DNA of 64,000 nucleotides from Nematopogon swammerdamellus. Its lineage: Eukaryota; Arthropoda; Insecta; Lepidoptera; Adelidae. The notes under the pieces are model-generated. The model saw only the letters and a list, made by a program, of their open reading frames with translations. It ran no database searches and was not told the origin of the DNA. Position 1 is the first letter of the stretch. The number at the start of each line of letters is the position of its first letter. The stretch covers positions 20,450,048-20,514,047 of the forward strand of contig OX336350.1 of the NCBI GenBank assembly GCA_946902875.1. Reading direction: 5' to 3'. This document shows, one piece after another, positions 1-10,110 of this stretch. Position numbers and translations under genes: made by a program.

Positions 1-297
1 TGGTATTCCAGCTCTTCCATCGTCGGTGAATCAGCATCAAATGCTAGAGCAGGTTCTTTGGGTTTTGGAGCTGGTGGATCCCTGTAAGTTATATCTGCCT
101 CCGGGGTGGTATATGTGGATTTAAAGTAGTTGAACATCTCGTCCGTACTTAACCTAATTGTACCCTGCTGTTCCTTAAAAGCTTTTTTGGCGAAATAAAA
201 GGGGTTCTTCTCGAAAGCTGCTATATTCTGAGCCTTTCGAAATTCATTGCCAGCAACCGTAATTTGCTCAGATACTTTCTGGATGAGTTTTAGTGTC
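1..297 (-). mobile_element. Non-LTR retrotransposon ORF fragment, cut by window edge
   Basis: The minus strand is open from about position 297 to the window edge without a stop. It encodes about 98 residues containing AAFEKNPFYFAKKAF, LSTDEMFNYFKSTY and DSPTMEELEY. This charged helical stretch ending in an ExLEY-type motif resembles the segment just before the reverse transcriptase domain of some non-LTR elements, where similar motifs precede the palm. The reverse transcriptase itself would lie left of the window. Its 5' end joins directly to the last repeated copy of PSMA4 exon 5 at about 297-300. It may belong to the same family as the R2-like copies near 60 kb, but the regions do not overlap, so this is only a guess. 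Confidence 0.55.
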
Positions 298-794
298 CAT
301 GTACAGGATGGACACGCCGAACGAACACATAACATGGAAGCGTACCGCGCTGTTGTTGCCGATGCAGGTGGCCTTCCAGCCGCCGTAGTTGCCGCTCGGG
401 TCGGACTGGTACAGCTGGTAGCCGTAGTGCTTGTCCCAACCCAACCCAACCCAGTGTTCGTTCGGCGTGTCGATCCTGTACATGTACAGGATCGACACGC
501 CGAACGAACACATAACATGGAAGCGTACCGCGCTGTTGTTGCCGATGCAGGTGGCCTTCCAGCCGCCGTAGTTGCCGCTCGGGTCGGACTGGTACAGCTG
601 GTAGCCGTAGTGCTTGCCCCACCCCATGCACAGGATCGACACGCCGAACGAACACATAACATGGAAGCGTACCGCGCTGTTGTTGCCGATGCAGGTGGCC
701 TTCCAGCCGCCGTAGTTGCCGCTCGGGTCGGACTGGTACAGCTGGTAGCCGTAGTGCTTGTCCCATCCCATGTACAGGATCGACACGCCGAACG
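298..794 (-). repeat. In-frame tandem triplication of PSMA4 exon 5 plus its splice donor
   Basis: The true exon (673-803) has an acceptor at 804-806. From inside it (794) to 22 nt past its GTACGC donor (651), the sequence is copied twice more downstream in the transcript. Homologous points recur at 671, 527 and 344, giving offsets of 144 and 183 bp. Both are multiples of three, so one minus-strand frame runs through all three copies (849 to 268). The donor is kept in each copy, but neither later copy has an acceptor. The last copy contains an extra 39 bp that belongs to a palindrome. Confidence 0.9.
454..511. repeat. Perfect 58-bp palindrome inside the PSMA4 exon array
   Basis: Arms 454-482 and 483-511 are exact reverse complements with no spacer. 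The arms are made of exon 5 sequence (GTGTTCGTTCGGCG side), so a short piece of the exon was copied in inverted orientation next to itself. Confidence 0.92.
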
Positions 795-3700
795 GCCGCT
801 TGCCTGCGGGCGTACCACACATCAATACAACTTCTGTGCTGAACATCAACGTCGGAGCTCCAGCGGGGCTATTATTTATTCATTTATGTCCACATTTCTT
901 TATTTTATAAATTTAAATTTTTTTTTTAAAAAACCTAAAATTAATATAAAAAGAAACGGAGTTTCCACCACTGGCGGCGGGGCGAACCCAAGCTACCGAT
1001 GGTCGGGCCCTAGGGAGAGAAACCTCCGGACGATGCGTGCAGTGTCGAGCAGGGCTGCCTTCTGGATCTGGCCCTTGACCCAACCACTCAGCGAGAGCCT
1101 CTCAAGGTGATCGTCGAGGCTCTTCGCTATCAGCCCATGCGCCGAAACGACTATGGGCACAACGATCGTCGAGTCGACAGGCCACATTTTGGTAACCTCG
1201 TGCTGCAGATCCAGATACTTTATTTTATTATTAGCAATTTTTTTAATAAAAAATTAAAAAAATTCCCTGCACTTAAAACTTCATTTCTTCAGTGCTTAAA
1301 ACTCGTGTCACTACTAGGGTTTTAAATAAATTATGCATACACACATATATTTTTGAGCAAATAACAGCATGTTTGCAGAAGAGTGCAGAATATTTTCATT
1401 TATTAGTTATAGCATTTCATAATGTTGGCGTATCATGTAATTTGGTTATGTAGGCGACCATTGCCTACATACAAATGTAGCTTTGTAACCTTCATCCTGT
1501 ACTTTATTAGGATAAAAACCGTCTTCAAAAATGTATGAAGGCGGTGCTAAAGAAGGCTACACAAATCACAAAGGATATCATTGACTCATGTTTTCTTTCA
1601 TGCATCATTTTTGCTTGCTTTAGCACCGCCTTCAACTCTAGGGTTCGTTTTTTTTTATTTCATACATTTTCGAAGGCCGTTTTTATATTTTTTTAAATAG
1701 TTTTTTATATCACAGTTTTTTTTAGTAATTTTTTGCTATTAATGTACTCGACGAATTCCGCCCCGCTTTCCAATCCGATCTTGACCAAATTGAAATGGGA
1801 CCACACGGAAAGCACCAGCTTTCAAATAAAAGAAGAATCATCAAAATCGGTTCACCCAGTCGAAAGTTCTGGGGTAACATAAAAAAAAATCTACAGTCGA
1901 ATTGAGAACGTCCTCCTTTTTTTGAAGTCGGTTAAAAAGTGCGACAGCCGGTCCTCACCTCCGTACTGCGTGTAGGCTTGCTTCACGTCGCACAGCCATG
2001 ACACGAGCTGCTCGCACGGAATAGACTCCCCGTACTGCAGCAGGTATCTGAAAAACAAAAACAGTAAAAATTTTTAACATATTGGTGTCAGACTGTGCTG
2101 TAAGACGGCGTTATATGGGCAGGGAGAGCGTTCCAAAGTTTACTGGTTCTGTAGAGGAAAAATATGCAGAGTCGGTTAGTAAGCAACCACAGTAAATCCA
2201 GCATGTAGGGATGCAATGCAAGATGCCCAGTGTGCGTGGTGCGGACGTGGGAAGTGGACGGCGGGACACCTGATTCACTTAATTAATAAGTCTTTGTAGT
2301 CAGAACTCTCAGCAAAATCGTTAATCTTGCTCTCAAGCTGTGTTTTCGATAGACTATGGGCGGTGTTATTATGTGGCTAGTCACTAAATACGTCTTGTAA
2401 AAATATGTTTAAAAAAAATACCCTGCGAAGTTTCTTGTCGGTTCTTCCTCGTGGGTGTAATCGAACCGGATAGAACAAATTGTGACAAGTTCGAGCGCAA
2501 TCTAACTGCCATATGAATGATCCTAGAACGATAAAAAAGGTATGGACGCCGGACTGGCTTGTATGAGAACTAGCGTCGCCGAGTTGCGGGGAGCGGAGTG
2601 TACTTACCGATGATAAGATATTCCACTATTGTGCACACTAAACTTGGCTGTAGTGTTTTTACATGTAAACACAGAGCATGCGGGCATTTTAAACAGGTTT
2701 TTGCGAACGCGGCCGATGACAGACAGACGGGCCAGCGCGCGACCGTCCATACAAAACAAGCATGCTTTTGCTTATATCGTGTTACCCTGGCGAGGATAGG
2801 GTTCGGAGTCCATACCTTTTTTATCGTTCTAGGAATGATCAATAAACAATACAATCACGTTAAACAGCTCCTTCTAAAACTAAACTAATAAATTACCTCT
2901 GTGCAATCATGCGCAGCTCGTTGGTGAGTACGTTGGCGTCGGAGGTGATGCCGGCGACCGAGCAGACCATGTCCTCGTTGAGCCGGTAGATCTTCTCGGA
3001 GAAGAACACCTCGTCCAGCAGCTTGTTGGTGTTGCGCCGCTCCGCCGCCAGCAGGATGCCGTCCGTCGCGAGGATGCCCAGGCACGTGCCCGCGTGGCTG
3101 ATCGCCTCCATCGCGTACTCGACCTGGTACAGCCGCCCTGCCACCCAATACACACTCGCTACAAAATCCGGCCCCGCTCGACTTCCTCTCAGCATTACCT
3201 GTTTTTCGACCTCTCAACGTACAACGGACCGTCTTGAGGTCTCAGTGCGGAGAATGGCCCACCCGCCTTCCCAAGAGGCTGGGCAGCAAACAACAACAAC
3301 AACAACAACAACCTGTTTGTTGTTTGAATAATTCGGTAGTCAGCTTACCATTCATGTACATACGCTGTCTCTCTACTGGTTTTTTTTTATATATGGGTGG
3401 CTGAGTCAGAGGAGCCAAAGCACATACTCCGACCAGCCAATATCACCTCTGAGAAGGTAGGTGCCATACCGGAGAATTCCCTTTGAATTATTGGCTATAC
3501 TGGACTAAAGAACACAGCAGAGGCTGCTATGCGGTCAGCTTACATCCAGTACGGCGGTACCAACCCAGTCAGTTACAATTTGAGCCTACCACCTAGTAAG
3601 GGCCAAGGGAAGGGCCCTACAGTTTTACACCGGTTCCGAACGGTGAAGCGCAGGTGTTGGTATGCACGTAAATTTTTCCATCAAAAAAATCTCATTGGTA

Positions 3701-4358
3701 CACGCTGGCCGGATTCGAACCTCGGACCTCTCGCATGAGAAGCCGATGCCCAGACCACTCGGCCACCCGCCGCTTAAACGCAGAATAATCGGTGTTGCGC
3801 TGCTAGAACTCTGGTAAATTACCATACAACGCTGACAAGCACGTCTAGCAAAGCTTATCACTCAGTAGAATGACCGTGCCAAGGTGAGAAGTGGCTAGGC
3901 TGCCGTGCTTTAGCACGACAGCTTGTCAGTTAGTCGTCTTTCATTATATGCAGGGAGAGAGAATCAGTGGGGTTATTATTTTTTTTTTATTCCGTACGCA
4001 CACAGTACAGACTAGCATCTATCAATGACTAATGACAATGCTAAGCTCTGCGAAGAGAAATAGGTGCATATTATGTAAATCTAATTTACCTTCCGGCGAG
4101 AAGATGGTGGTACGCGTATCATACCGGCGGGCCTGCACACAAAACACATCATTATAGCAATTAGCAAAGAACACTTCATGACCTGGTTGGGGTAACTTTG
4201 AATGAATGTAGAGTTTTCGAATGATGATTAGGACTTTTAGGATCATATGTTTATACTGCTTATTTACATTTTGTGAACAGTACCGACAATGACCAAGCAC
4301 ATCAAACTAACCTCTCAATGAAAACAAAAAGTGTCACAAATAATTATATACACACCAT
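673..4358 (-). CDS. PSMA4: Proteasome subunit alpha type-4 (20S core), 5' exons; partial
   Basis: Subunit alpha of the 20S proteasome outer ring, a cytosolic and nuclear protease core. Coding exons in transcript order: candidate start codon 4356-4358 followed at once by GTGTGT; 4090-4132 ([15 protein letters not shown], the alpha N-terminal signature); 2897-3137 ([16 protein letters not shown] through [15 protein letters not shown]); 1959-2047 ([14 protein letters not shown] to QAYTQYG); 673-803 ([20 protein letters not shown] to [12 protein letters not shown]). Acceptors and donors are GT-AG and phases join correctly. The match to the PSMA4 family is close throughout. The remainder, about half of a protein of some 260 residues, would continue left of the window. 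The single-codon first coding exon is inferred from the MA-RRYD join. Introns carry retroelement fragments and MITEs, and exon 673-803 is followed by two more tandem copies. Confidence 0.9.
985..1220 (-). mobile_element. Non-LTR retrotransposon ORF2 C-terminal fragment in PSMA4 intron
   Basis: The minus strand encodes [11 protein letters not shown], then [15 protein letters not shown] and [19 protein letters not shown] before a stop at about 990. The pattern W-x-V-x-T-x-IVPVVxGA-x-G followed by a QKAALLGTAxILRK-like helix is typical of the C-terminal tail of several insect and cnidarian reverse transcriptase ORFs. The piece lies between the exons at 673-803 and 1959-2047. Confidence 0.6.
1515..1935. 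repeat. Foldback-type MITE copy
   Basis: AT-rich repeat with the phrases GGCGGTGCTAAAG, CTTTAGCACCGCC and AACTCTAGGGTTCG in opposite orientations, followed by a tail (TTTGCTATTAATGTACTCG, then CCAATCCGATCTTGACCAAA) and ending in TTTGAAGTCGGTTAAAA. The same family recurs at 29395-29700 and 43965-44450. It ends about 24 bp from the donor of the PSMA4 exon at 1959-2047. Confidence 0.7.
2267..2865. repeat. Interspersed repeat, interrupted by a TIR element
   Basis: Positions 2267-2522 and 2841-2865 match the continuous repeat at 25588-25866 (shared phrases include AGTCAGAACTCTCAGCAAAA and ACTATGGGCGGTGTTA). The tail TTTCTTGTCGGTTCTTC, GTGGGTGTAATCGAACCGG then AATAAAC looks like the 3' end of a retroelement; a related tail is at 19725-19830. 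The two halves are separated by the element at 2523-2832. Confidence 0.85.
2523..2832. mobile_element. Small non-autonomous DNA transposon, 25-bp perfect TIRs, 8-bp TSD
   Basis: Ends are exact inverted repeats (2523-2547 CTAGAACGATAAAAAAGG and on to GTATGGAC; 2808-2832). The flanks are an exact 8-bp duplication GAATGATC (2515-2522 and 2833-2840). An empty site with a single GAATGATC is visible in the related repeat near 25834. The element is 310 bp with no credible coding capacity. An 8-bp duplication suggests hAT-, P- or Merlin-like transposition, but the TIR sequence is not one I recognise. Confidence 0.88.
3395..3778 (-). mobile_element. tRNA-derived SINE (tRNA-Ser-like head), minus strand
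   Basis: Read on the minus strand, the head is GCGGGTGGCCGAGTGGTC (A box) followed by GGTTCGAATCCGG (B box), resembling a type II tRNA such as Ser or Leu. A body of about 300 bp follows (CTTACTAGGTGGTAGGCTC; ACCGTACTGGATGTAAG; TATAGCCA). Sister copies are at 18438, 27042 (plus), 21345 and 48660 (minus). The copy lies between two PSMA4 exons. Confidence 0.8.
3781..4021. repeat. Interspersed repeat fragment in PSMA4 intron
   Basis: It contains ATCGGTGTTGCGCTGC, AGCACGTCTAGCAAAG, CGTGCCAAGGTGAGAAGTGG and a tail CGTACGCACACAGTAC. The same phrases occur near 19390-19560 and 20735-21060, so this is a dispersed family of unknown class with no coding capacity seen. Confidence 0.6.
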
Positions 4359-4477
4359 TTCCTTGTTGAATTTGTGTTTTCTTAGGTTTCTACAATTTTA
4401 ATTTATTAAATGTTTTATCAGATTCCACTATATTACTTTCGTTCGACCAACCAAACCGGGAGCAAACAGCAATAATA

Positions 4478-4509
<32 letters not shown>

Positions 4510-4745
4510 GGCGTCTCGCATAAGCGAACTATGCCAGTGTCAGGTGTGATAGGACCACAAAGTTAAAATTTTGTAAACAAATTAATAAAACAGAAAGACA
4601 TAAAAAAAAACCAACTAAACTGCACGAAAATGATCAACTCTGATCTCTAATAATAATACATACATATTTATTTATAGCTATTTTATTTTATATGTATGCT
4701 GAAAAAACGTGAAAATAAAGAACATACATAAATAATAAAAGATAT

Positions 4746-7700
4746 TTATAATTTTATATTATGAAAAAATATGAATTTACAAATGAGTTTATAAATAGAG
4801 TAATTATTTGAAATTAATAAACAACGAATATTAGAAGGAAGAGGAATTTCAAACTCGGGAAGAGTGGAATATAAGGAGGGAGACTGTTTTATGAGCGGGC
4901 AAGAGAAAAAAATATGATCGACAGTGCCTTCGTCTACGCCACATTCGCACACTGAAGAATCCCGAATCCTCAGCTTAGCCAGGTGCACAGGAGTGCAACA
5001 ATGACCGAACCTTAAACGACATATTATTGATGTTTCTTTTTTTGGAATTGAAAGTTTATAAAACCATGGTTTTGGAGGAATTTCTGACTGGATACTGGCA
5101 TAGTATGACCCCTTGACTTTGCTAGACCTATCCCAAGCATTCGACCAAGAACTGTGTAAATACGTTCTAGGGAGGGCAATAAGATCGTGCGAAAAGTTTT
5201 CATAGTCAAGCTTACCGCCATGTACAACAGCATCTTTAGCAAGGGAGTCTACGTGTTCATTACCTTGTATGCCACTGTGAGAGGGGATCCAGGCGAACAC
5301 CACTCGTCTTCCAGTAAGACCTGCTAATATATGTTTAATATTATAAATTATGGGATTATTATTTTGGGATTTGAATGGGTTTTGAATCATGGATTGAAGA
5401 GAACTAAGCGAATCTGAAAAAATTATAGCCTTATCTATTTCACTAGTTGAAGCAACATATTTCACCGCCTCCAACAAGGCTCTACATTCTCCTGTAAAAA
5501 CTGAGGATTCCGGAGGACATTTTATTTTCAAATATGCATCCTTATTGACATAAAATACAGCTACACCTACACTACCGTTAGAAGTCAATTTAGATGCGTC
5601 CGTAAAGAAAACATGCCAATTAGCCCAATTACTGTTAACGGCAATTCTAAATGTATCATTGGCATTTGGCATGTCCTTGTAAATGCCAATGCTTAGCAGC
5701 ACTTCAGGTTTCAGAATAACGGATGTATATGGAAATTCATACATTGGCAGGGTAAGGGATCTGTGGGTGGGATCTTTGAGACATCTAAATTTTTTGTAGC
5801 TATTAACCAAACGAGGTATCACCTTATTAACCCAGTAGTACTTTTGCAATGTGTATTCAGCTAAAAGATTTAATTTAGGAATTAAAGGATGATTTAAAAA
5901 TTGACACGCCCTAAAAAAATACCTATTTGCTAGAAATTGTCGACGTAGGTATAAGGGAGGATCAACACACTCCACTTGGAGGGCATTGATTGGGGTTGAT
6001 TTCATCGCTCCCGCAATGATACGGAGGGCCTTCGATTGTATAAGATCCAGTTTACGAAGGGACATTTTATTTGACGGTTCTAACAAGAATGTGCCATAGT
6101 CCAGATGACTGCGTACTAGAGCATTATATAGGAGCTTTAACGAATATGGATGAGCACCCCACCAAACACCAGCAAGGGTTCGGAGAATGTTGATATTTCG
6201 CTCACATTTTTTCACCACGTAATCAATATGAAGAGCCCCAGACATCTTGGAGTCAAGAATTACTCCAAGAAATTTTACCTCTTTTTGAATTGGGATTTGA
6301 GCATTGTCACACTGAATACTGACAACGGGAATTTTGTATTTCCTTGAGAACACAACCGCACTACTCTTGGTTGCAGATAACTGCAAACCATGATCAGAGA
6401 GCCATGTTATCAAGGAGTCAATAGAATGGTTTATAGAATCAGAGGCATTTTCAATGGATTTATGAACTGAATAGATGAGCAGATCATCGGCATACTGCAA
6501 TATCCTGGAAAAGGGAAAGACACATTTTTCAAGATCATGTGTATAAACATTATAAAGAAGGGGGCTAAGAACTGAACCTTGAGGAAGGCCTTTCCAAATT
6601 ACTCTGGGGTTAGATAAAACCCCATCAGTTCGAAGTAATATAGATCTTTGGAAAAGAAGGTTAGTAATAAAATTTATCATCTTTAAAGGAACACACAGTT
6701 TTTGCAACTTATGCCTAAGTACTGAAAGAAGAACATTGTCGTACGCTCCAGAAACATCAAGAAAAGCGGCGACAATAGATTCGTTCCGACTGAAGGCCAG
6801 GCGAATGTCAGTGGTGAATATGGCGAGGCTATCCATCGTACTCTTACCTTTTCTGAAGCCAAACTGAGTAGAGGCTAAAAGGCCTTTGCTTTCTATAAAC
6901 CATTCCATTCTGTTTTTGACTAAATGTTCAGCAACCTTCAGAAGAGTCGATGAAAGGGCTATTGGACGATATGAGGCGCCCTCTTCTGGGTCTTTACCAG
7001 GTTTTAAAATAGGGATGATAATTTGACATTTCCAAGCTTGGGGAATTTGACCTGAGTCAATTATTAGGTTTACCATATCTAGATAGTATTCTAAAGTGGG
7101 ATCGCCAGCCCTAGCTAAAAATGAATATGGTATACCATCGATCCCCGGAGAGGAATCCTGCAGATGTTTAAGAATGGTTTTAAGTTCCTGCATAGAATAT
7201 GGAACATTCATAGGATCCACAAGTGGAGGGGATTCATAAACGAATGGTATTTCCTCCAAATGTGGAACCGACGGAGGAGCCAACTTGTCCAAAAATACCT
7301 CCTTCCAGTTAGACGACGAAGCTCTAGAGCTATCGTCATTAACGAAACATGACCTATACTTTCTAGTATTAGTCCATACTATTGAGGAAGGTGTAGATGG
7401 GGAGATAGAACTACAAAATGATTGCCAACCCAATCTCTTCTTGTCCTTAAGAAGACGCTTGGCTTTGGCTTGAATCCTGCGAAGCTGCAAGTAGTTTGGC
7501 ATAGACATATCACCATTATACAGTATTTCAGCATCCTTGCGGGAACGAACAATACCCGAACACTCAGCGTCCCACCAGGGAGGCGATGACCGTCTGTCTG
7601 TTAAATTTTTAAGTGGAATAAACTCGTCTGCCGCACGAATAAGCGCATCTGAAAACTGACCATAGCAGTTCAGAAGATTGTCCATGACAATTTCAGGAAG

Positions 7701-8456
7701 TTTTGAAATTGATTCGTCTACTGCTGTAATGAATCTGTCCCAATCTGCACCTGCGAGACGATATTTTAATAAAGGATTCTTAATTACTGTAGGGCCAGAC
7801 TGTGTCGGTAGAATAATTTTAATTGGAAAATGATCACTGCCAAATGTACTACTGAGAGTTTGCCATGTTAAGAGCGATGACAAGTCTGGAGAACAAAGTG
7901 ATAAATCGACTGCACTAGAATTTTGAATTGGAGACACCCTTCGGGTAGGTGATCCATCATTCAAGAGACAAATGTTGAGCTCATCTAATAGCTCAATTAA
8001 TCTGTTTCCAGATGCGTCGCAAGAGGATGAACCCCACACTGTGTGGTGAAAATTAAAATCACCAAGTAGAATGAACGGTCTAGGTATTATATCTAAAATT
8101 GACTTAAGGTCACGAAGAGAGGAAGGGGATGGATGAGGGATGTAAATGGATATGTATGAAATGAATTTCACCCTCGCAGCAATAGCAAAAAAGCTGTCAC
8201 TGTGAGGGGGAAGATCGAGGCGAATGAAAGGGATTTTTTTGTCAATAAAAAGAGCACAACCATCATAACCTTCACGTCTGTCGTCACGGAGAATGGCATA
8301 ACCAGGAACTCGGAACCGAGCTTCGGGTTTGAGCCAAGTCTCCGCGACTGCAAACGCGATGGGAGTGTGCTTATTGACCAAATAAATTAGATCAGATTTG
8401 TTTTTCCAGGCACTTCTACAATTCCACTGGAGAATTGTTTCGTTGTAGGCCATCAT
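4746..8456 (-). CDS. Retrotransposon ORF2: endonuclease, reverse transcriptase, RNase H
   Basis: An uninterrupted frame of 1236 residues. Apurinic endonuclease domain at about 1-215: AETWL (37-41), LLGDFNFHH (130-138, with the catalytic Asp), SDHFPI (207-212). Reverse transcriptase in the middle: YRPIALSSTLLKVAE, AFLDVSGAYDNV, GLPQGSVLSPLLYNVY and the catalytic LQYADDLLIYS. RNase H near 950-1080: FFTDAS, GECRALLEAV, FSDSLSSL, WIPSHSGIQGNEHVD. It ends with a Cys/His tail (CECGVDEGTVDHIFFSC). It copies element RNA at a nicked target. It overlaps ORF1 by 41 nt in another frame, so its translation probably needs reinitiation or an internal start. All key residues are present, so it may be functional. 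Confidence 0.95.
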   Translation of the reverse strand: MMAYNETILQWNCRSAWKNKSDLIYLVNKHTPIAFAVAETWLKPEARFRVPGYAILRDDRREGYDGCALFIDKKIPFIRLDLPPHSDSFFAIAARVKFISYISIYIPHPSPSSLRDLKSILDIIPRPFILLGDFNFHHTVWGSSSCDASGNRLIELLDELNICLLNDGSPTRRVSPIQNSSAVDLSLCSPDLSSLLTWQTLSSTFGSDHFPIKIILPTQSGPTVIKNPLLKYRLAGADWDRFITAVDESISKLPEIVMDNLLNCYGQFSDALIRAADEFIPLKNLTDRRSSPPWWDAECSGIVRSRKDAEILYNGDMSMPNYLQLRRIQAKAKRLLKDKKRLGWQSFCSSISPSTPSSIVWTNTRKYRSCFVNDDSSRASSSNWKEVFLDKLAPPSVPHLEEIPFVYESPPLVDPMNVPYSMQELKTILKHLQDSSPGIDGIPYSFLARAGDPTLEYYLDMVNLIIDSGQIPQAWKCQIIIPILKPGKDPEEGASYRPIALSSTLLKVAEHLVKNRMEWFIESKGLLASTQFGFRKGKSTMDSLAIFTTDIRLAFSRNESIVAAFLDVSGAYDNVLLSVLRHKLQKLCVPLKMINFITNLLFQRSILLRTDGVLSNPRVIWKGLPQGSVLSPLLYNVYTHDLEKCVFPFSRILQYADDLLIYSVHKSIENASDSINHSIDSLITWLSDHGLQLSATKSSAVVFSRKYKIPVVSIQCDNAQIPIQKEVKFLGVILDSKMSGALHIDYVVKKCERNINILRTLAGVWWGAHPYSLKLLYNALVRSHLDYGTFLLEPSNKMSLRKLDLIQSKALRIIAGAMKSTPINALQVECVDPPLYLRRQFLANRYFFRACQFLNHPLIPKLNLLAEYTLQKYYWVNKVIPRLVNSYKKFRCLKDPTHRSLTLPMYEFPYTSVILKPEVLLSIGIYKDMPNANDTFRIAVNSNWANWHVFFTDASKLTSNGSVGVAVFYVNKDAYLKIKCPPESSVFTGECRALLEAVKYVASTSEIDKAIIFSDSLSSLQSMIQNPFKSQNNNPIIYNIKHILAGLTGRRVVFAWIPSHSGIQGNEHVDSLAKDAVVHGGKLDYENFSHDLIALPRTYLHSSWSNAWDRSSKVKGSYYASIQSEIPPKPWFYKLSIPKKETSIICRLRFGHCCTPVHLAKLRIRDSSVCECGVDEGTVDHIFFSCPLIKQSPSLYSTLPEFEIPLPSNIRCLLISNNYSIYKLICKFIFFHNIKL

Positions 8457-10110
8457 TAGTGATGAGGAGAGAAGAGGTTAGATTAGCAGCATCGTGGTAC
8501 GGTAACTTGTTTGAAGAAAATGATTGAATAAAAGACATAAAAAGAGATTGAATATCAGCAATGGTGAACGTGCCTTGCTCCACTGATGGTGAGAAGGCAC
8601 AACTGTTCTGAGACAGAGAAGAAGGAGGGTCAGCAGTAATAGCCATATGAGCCTTACGGTCATAACCCGGAGCGAGCGGAGCTCGAGCTCGGGGTTGTGA
8701 TACAAAGGTTTTTTTGTAAGAAGTAGAGGACTTGGAAGATTGAGAAGTATGGACTGTCCTTGATGTATTAACTGTTGGTCTGTGGGAACCGGCTGGAGGA
8801 GAGGCAGACACCACTTCGGCAAAAGAACGTCTCGCAGGCGGAACACGCCTGGCGGCTTCCACATAAGAGATAGACTCCTCAGCCATAATGGATTTGATTT
8901 CTTTTTGTCTTAATTGCTCGGCACAATTTTTGCTAATAGCAAAATGTTGGCCCTTACAATAAAAACATACAGCATCAGCCTCCTTCACCAAGCACTCCTC
9001 AGCATCATGAGAGTTACCACACTTGAAGCACCTGATCTTTGATCTACATGCAAGCTTCGTATGACCAAAAAGACAGCAACGGAAACACTGTATTGTGGGA
9101 TATTTATACAGCTCCACAGGCAAAGAATTATACAACAGGGTGACTCGGTCAGGGAGTTTCTGACCTTCGAATGTAATCACCACTGTTTGGGAAGGCTTCC
9201 ACACAGGAGAATTATTAACTATTTGTTTGAAATTGAGACGGCGGGCTTTAATGACCTTGCCGAATCCATCAGGAACAACAACCTCTTGAATGATCTCCTC
9301 AGTTGTTAGTTCTGTCGGTACTCCCTTAACAAGACCCATACGGGTGATAATGAAGGAAGGTATAAATGCCTTGTAATTGGCAGACACAATGCGATCATTC
9401 TTGATAAAACCGTTTGCGTAAGCAAATGTTGTAAAAGTTACAGCCACTCTGTTGCGTCCAACACTCTTGACACCGTCACTGGCGATGCCCCGAAACGAGT
9501 TCTTTTTTAAAAAACGACCAAAGTTCACCGGGTGTAGAGTAGTGCCTGAATCAGGGCGTGTCTCGGTTAGTTGAACATGAACCACAAATGGTCCAGCGTC
9601 GTGAGACCTATATAGCAAAGGAGCACTAGGCTCCTCAACCGGCCGAGTACTTCCAGAGGCTGGTCTGATACATGATGTTGATGACTGATCAGAGTGGAGA
9701 ACTGAGGAAACGGCAGTTGGCTTATGAACAGAACATACGGTGTTCTCCGAACCGGAAGTGGAATCGTTCTCATTCGAACTCCTCGAATGAGAGCGAATCC
9801 TTTTCCTTCTACTTTTTTTTTCACCTTGACCACGGCGCTTTCGCTCGCGCGGTGCTTTTGGGACTTCTGGAGTTATAAATGACTCACTATCAACAGTAAC
9901 GAATGCGGCAATAGACGAAGTCTGTGATACACACGTCATGTTGGGCGGAAGAGGGCTATCCTGCGACATAGCCTCATCATAATTATTATGATCTACAATA
10001 TCTTTACATAGCTGAGACGGTAATGGCGGCGATATATCGGGGGGGTCCGGGTCTGGCGGCTTTGTCGGGTCCATGGCTGCCTTCCCACTCAAAAAAGAAT
10101 TTAAAAACAC
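8416..10110 (-). CDS. Retrotransposon ORF1: Gag-like RNA-binding protein with CCHC knuckles
   Basis: A frame of 564 residues. The N-terminus is Pro- and Ser-rich, then basic (RKRRGQGEKKSRRKRIRSHS). An RNA-recognition-like middle region follows (VNFGRFLKKNSF, GVKSVGRNRVAVTF). Three zinc knuckles lie at about residues 340-400, beginning CFRCCLFGHTKLAC, CFKCGNSHDAEEC and CFYCKGQHFAISKNC. The C-terminus is Ser-rich and low in complexity. This is the nucleic-acid-binding Gag-like protein that coats element RNA in I- and Jockey-type LINEs. Translation may start at the first Met or at the internal MDPTKPPDPD, 12 codons later; the context does not decide. Confidence 0.92.
   Translation of the reverse strand: MFLNSFLSGKAAMDPTKPPDPDPPDISPPLPSQLCKDIVDHNNYDEAMSQDSPLPPNMTCVSQTSSIAAFVTVDSESFITPEVPKAPRERKRRGQGEKKSRRKRIRSHSRSSNENDSTSGSENTVCSVHKPTAVSSVLHSDQSSTSCIRPASGSTRPVEEPSAPLLYRSHDAGPFVVHVQLTETRPDSGTTLHPVNFGRFLKKNSFRGIASDGVKSVGRNRVAVTFTTFAYANGFIKNDRIVSANYKAFIPSFIITRMGLVKGVPTELTTEEIIQEVVVPDGFGKVIKARRLNFKQIVNNSPVWKPSQTVVITFEGQKLPDRVTLLYNSLPVELYKYPTIQCFRCCLFGHTKLACRSKIRCFKCGNSHDAEECLVKEADAVCFYCKGQHFAISKNCAEQLRQKEIKSIMAEESISYVEAARRVPPARRSFAEVVSASPPAGSHRPTVNTSRTVHTSQSSKSSTSYKKTFVSQPRARAPLAPGYDRKAHMAITADPPSSLSQNSCAFSPSVEQGTFTIADIQSLFMSFIQSFSSNKLPYHDAANLTSSLLITNDGLQRNNSPVEL

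Noticed and set aside
247..1110. Plus-strand 287-residue repeat protein and overlapping minus-strand frames
   Set aside because: The repeats are the PSMA4 exon triplication read on the wrong strand; only the minus frame with PSMA4 motifs is meaningful.
2598..2888. 96-residue plus-strand protein
   Set aside because: It lies inside the 310-bp TIR element and flanking repeat; no motif, and the opposite strand has an equally long frame.
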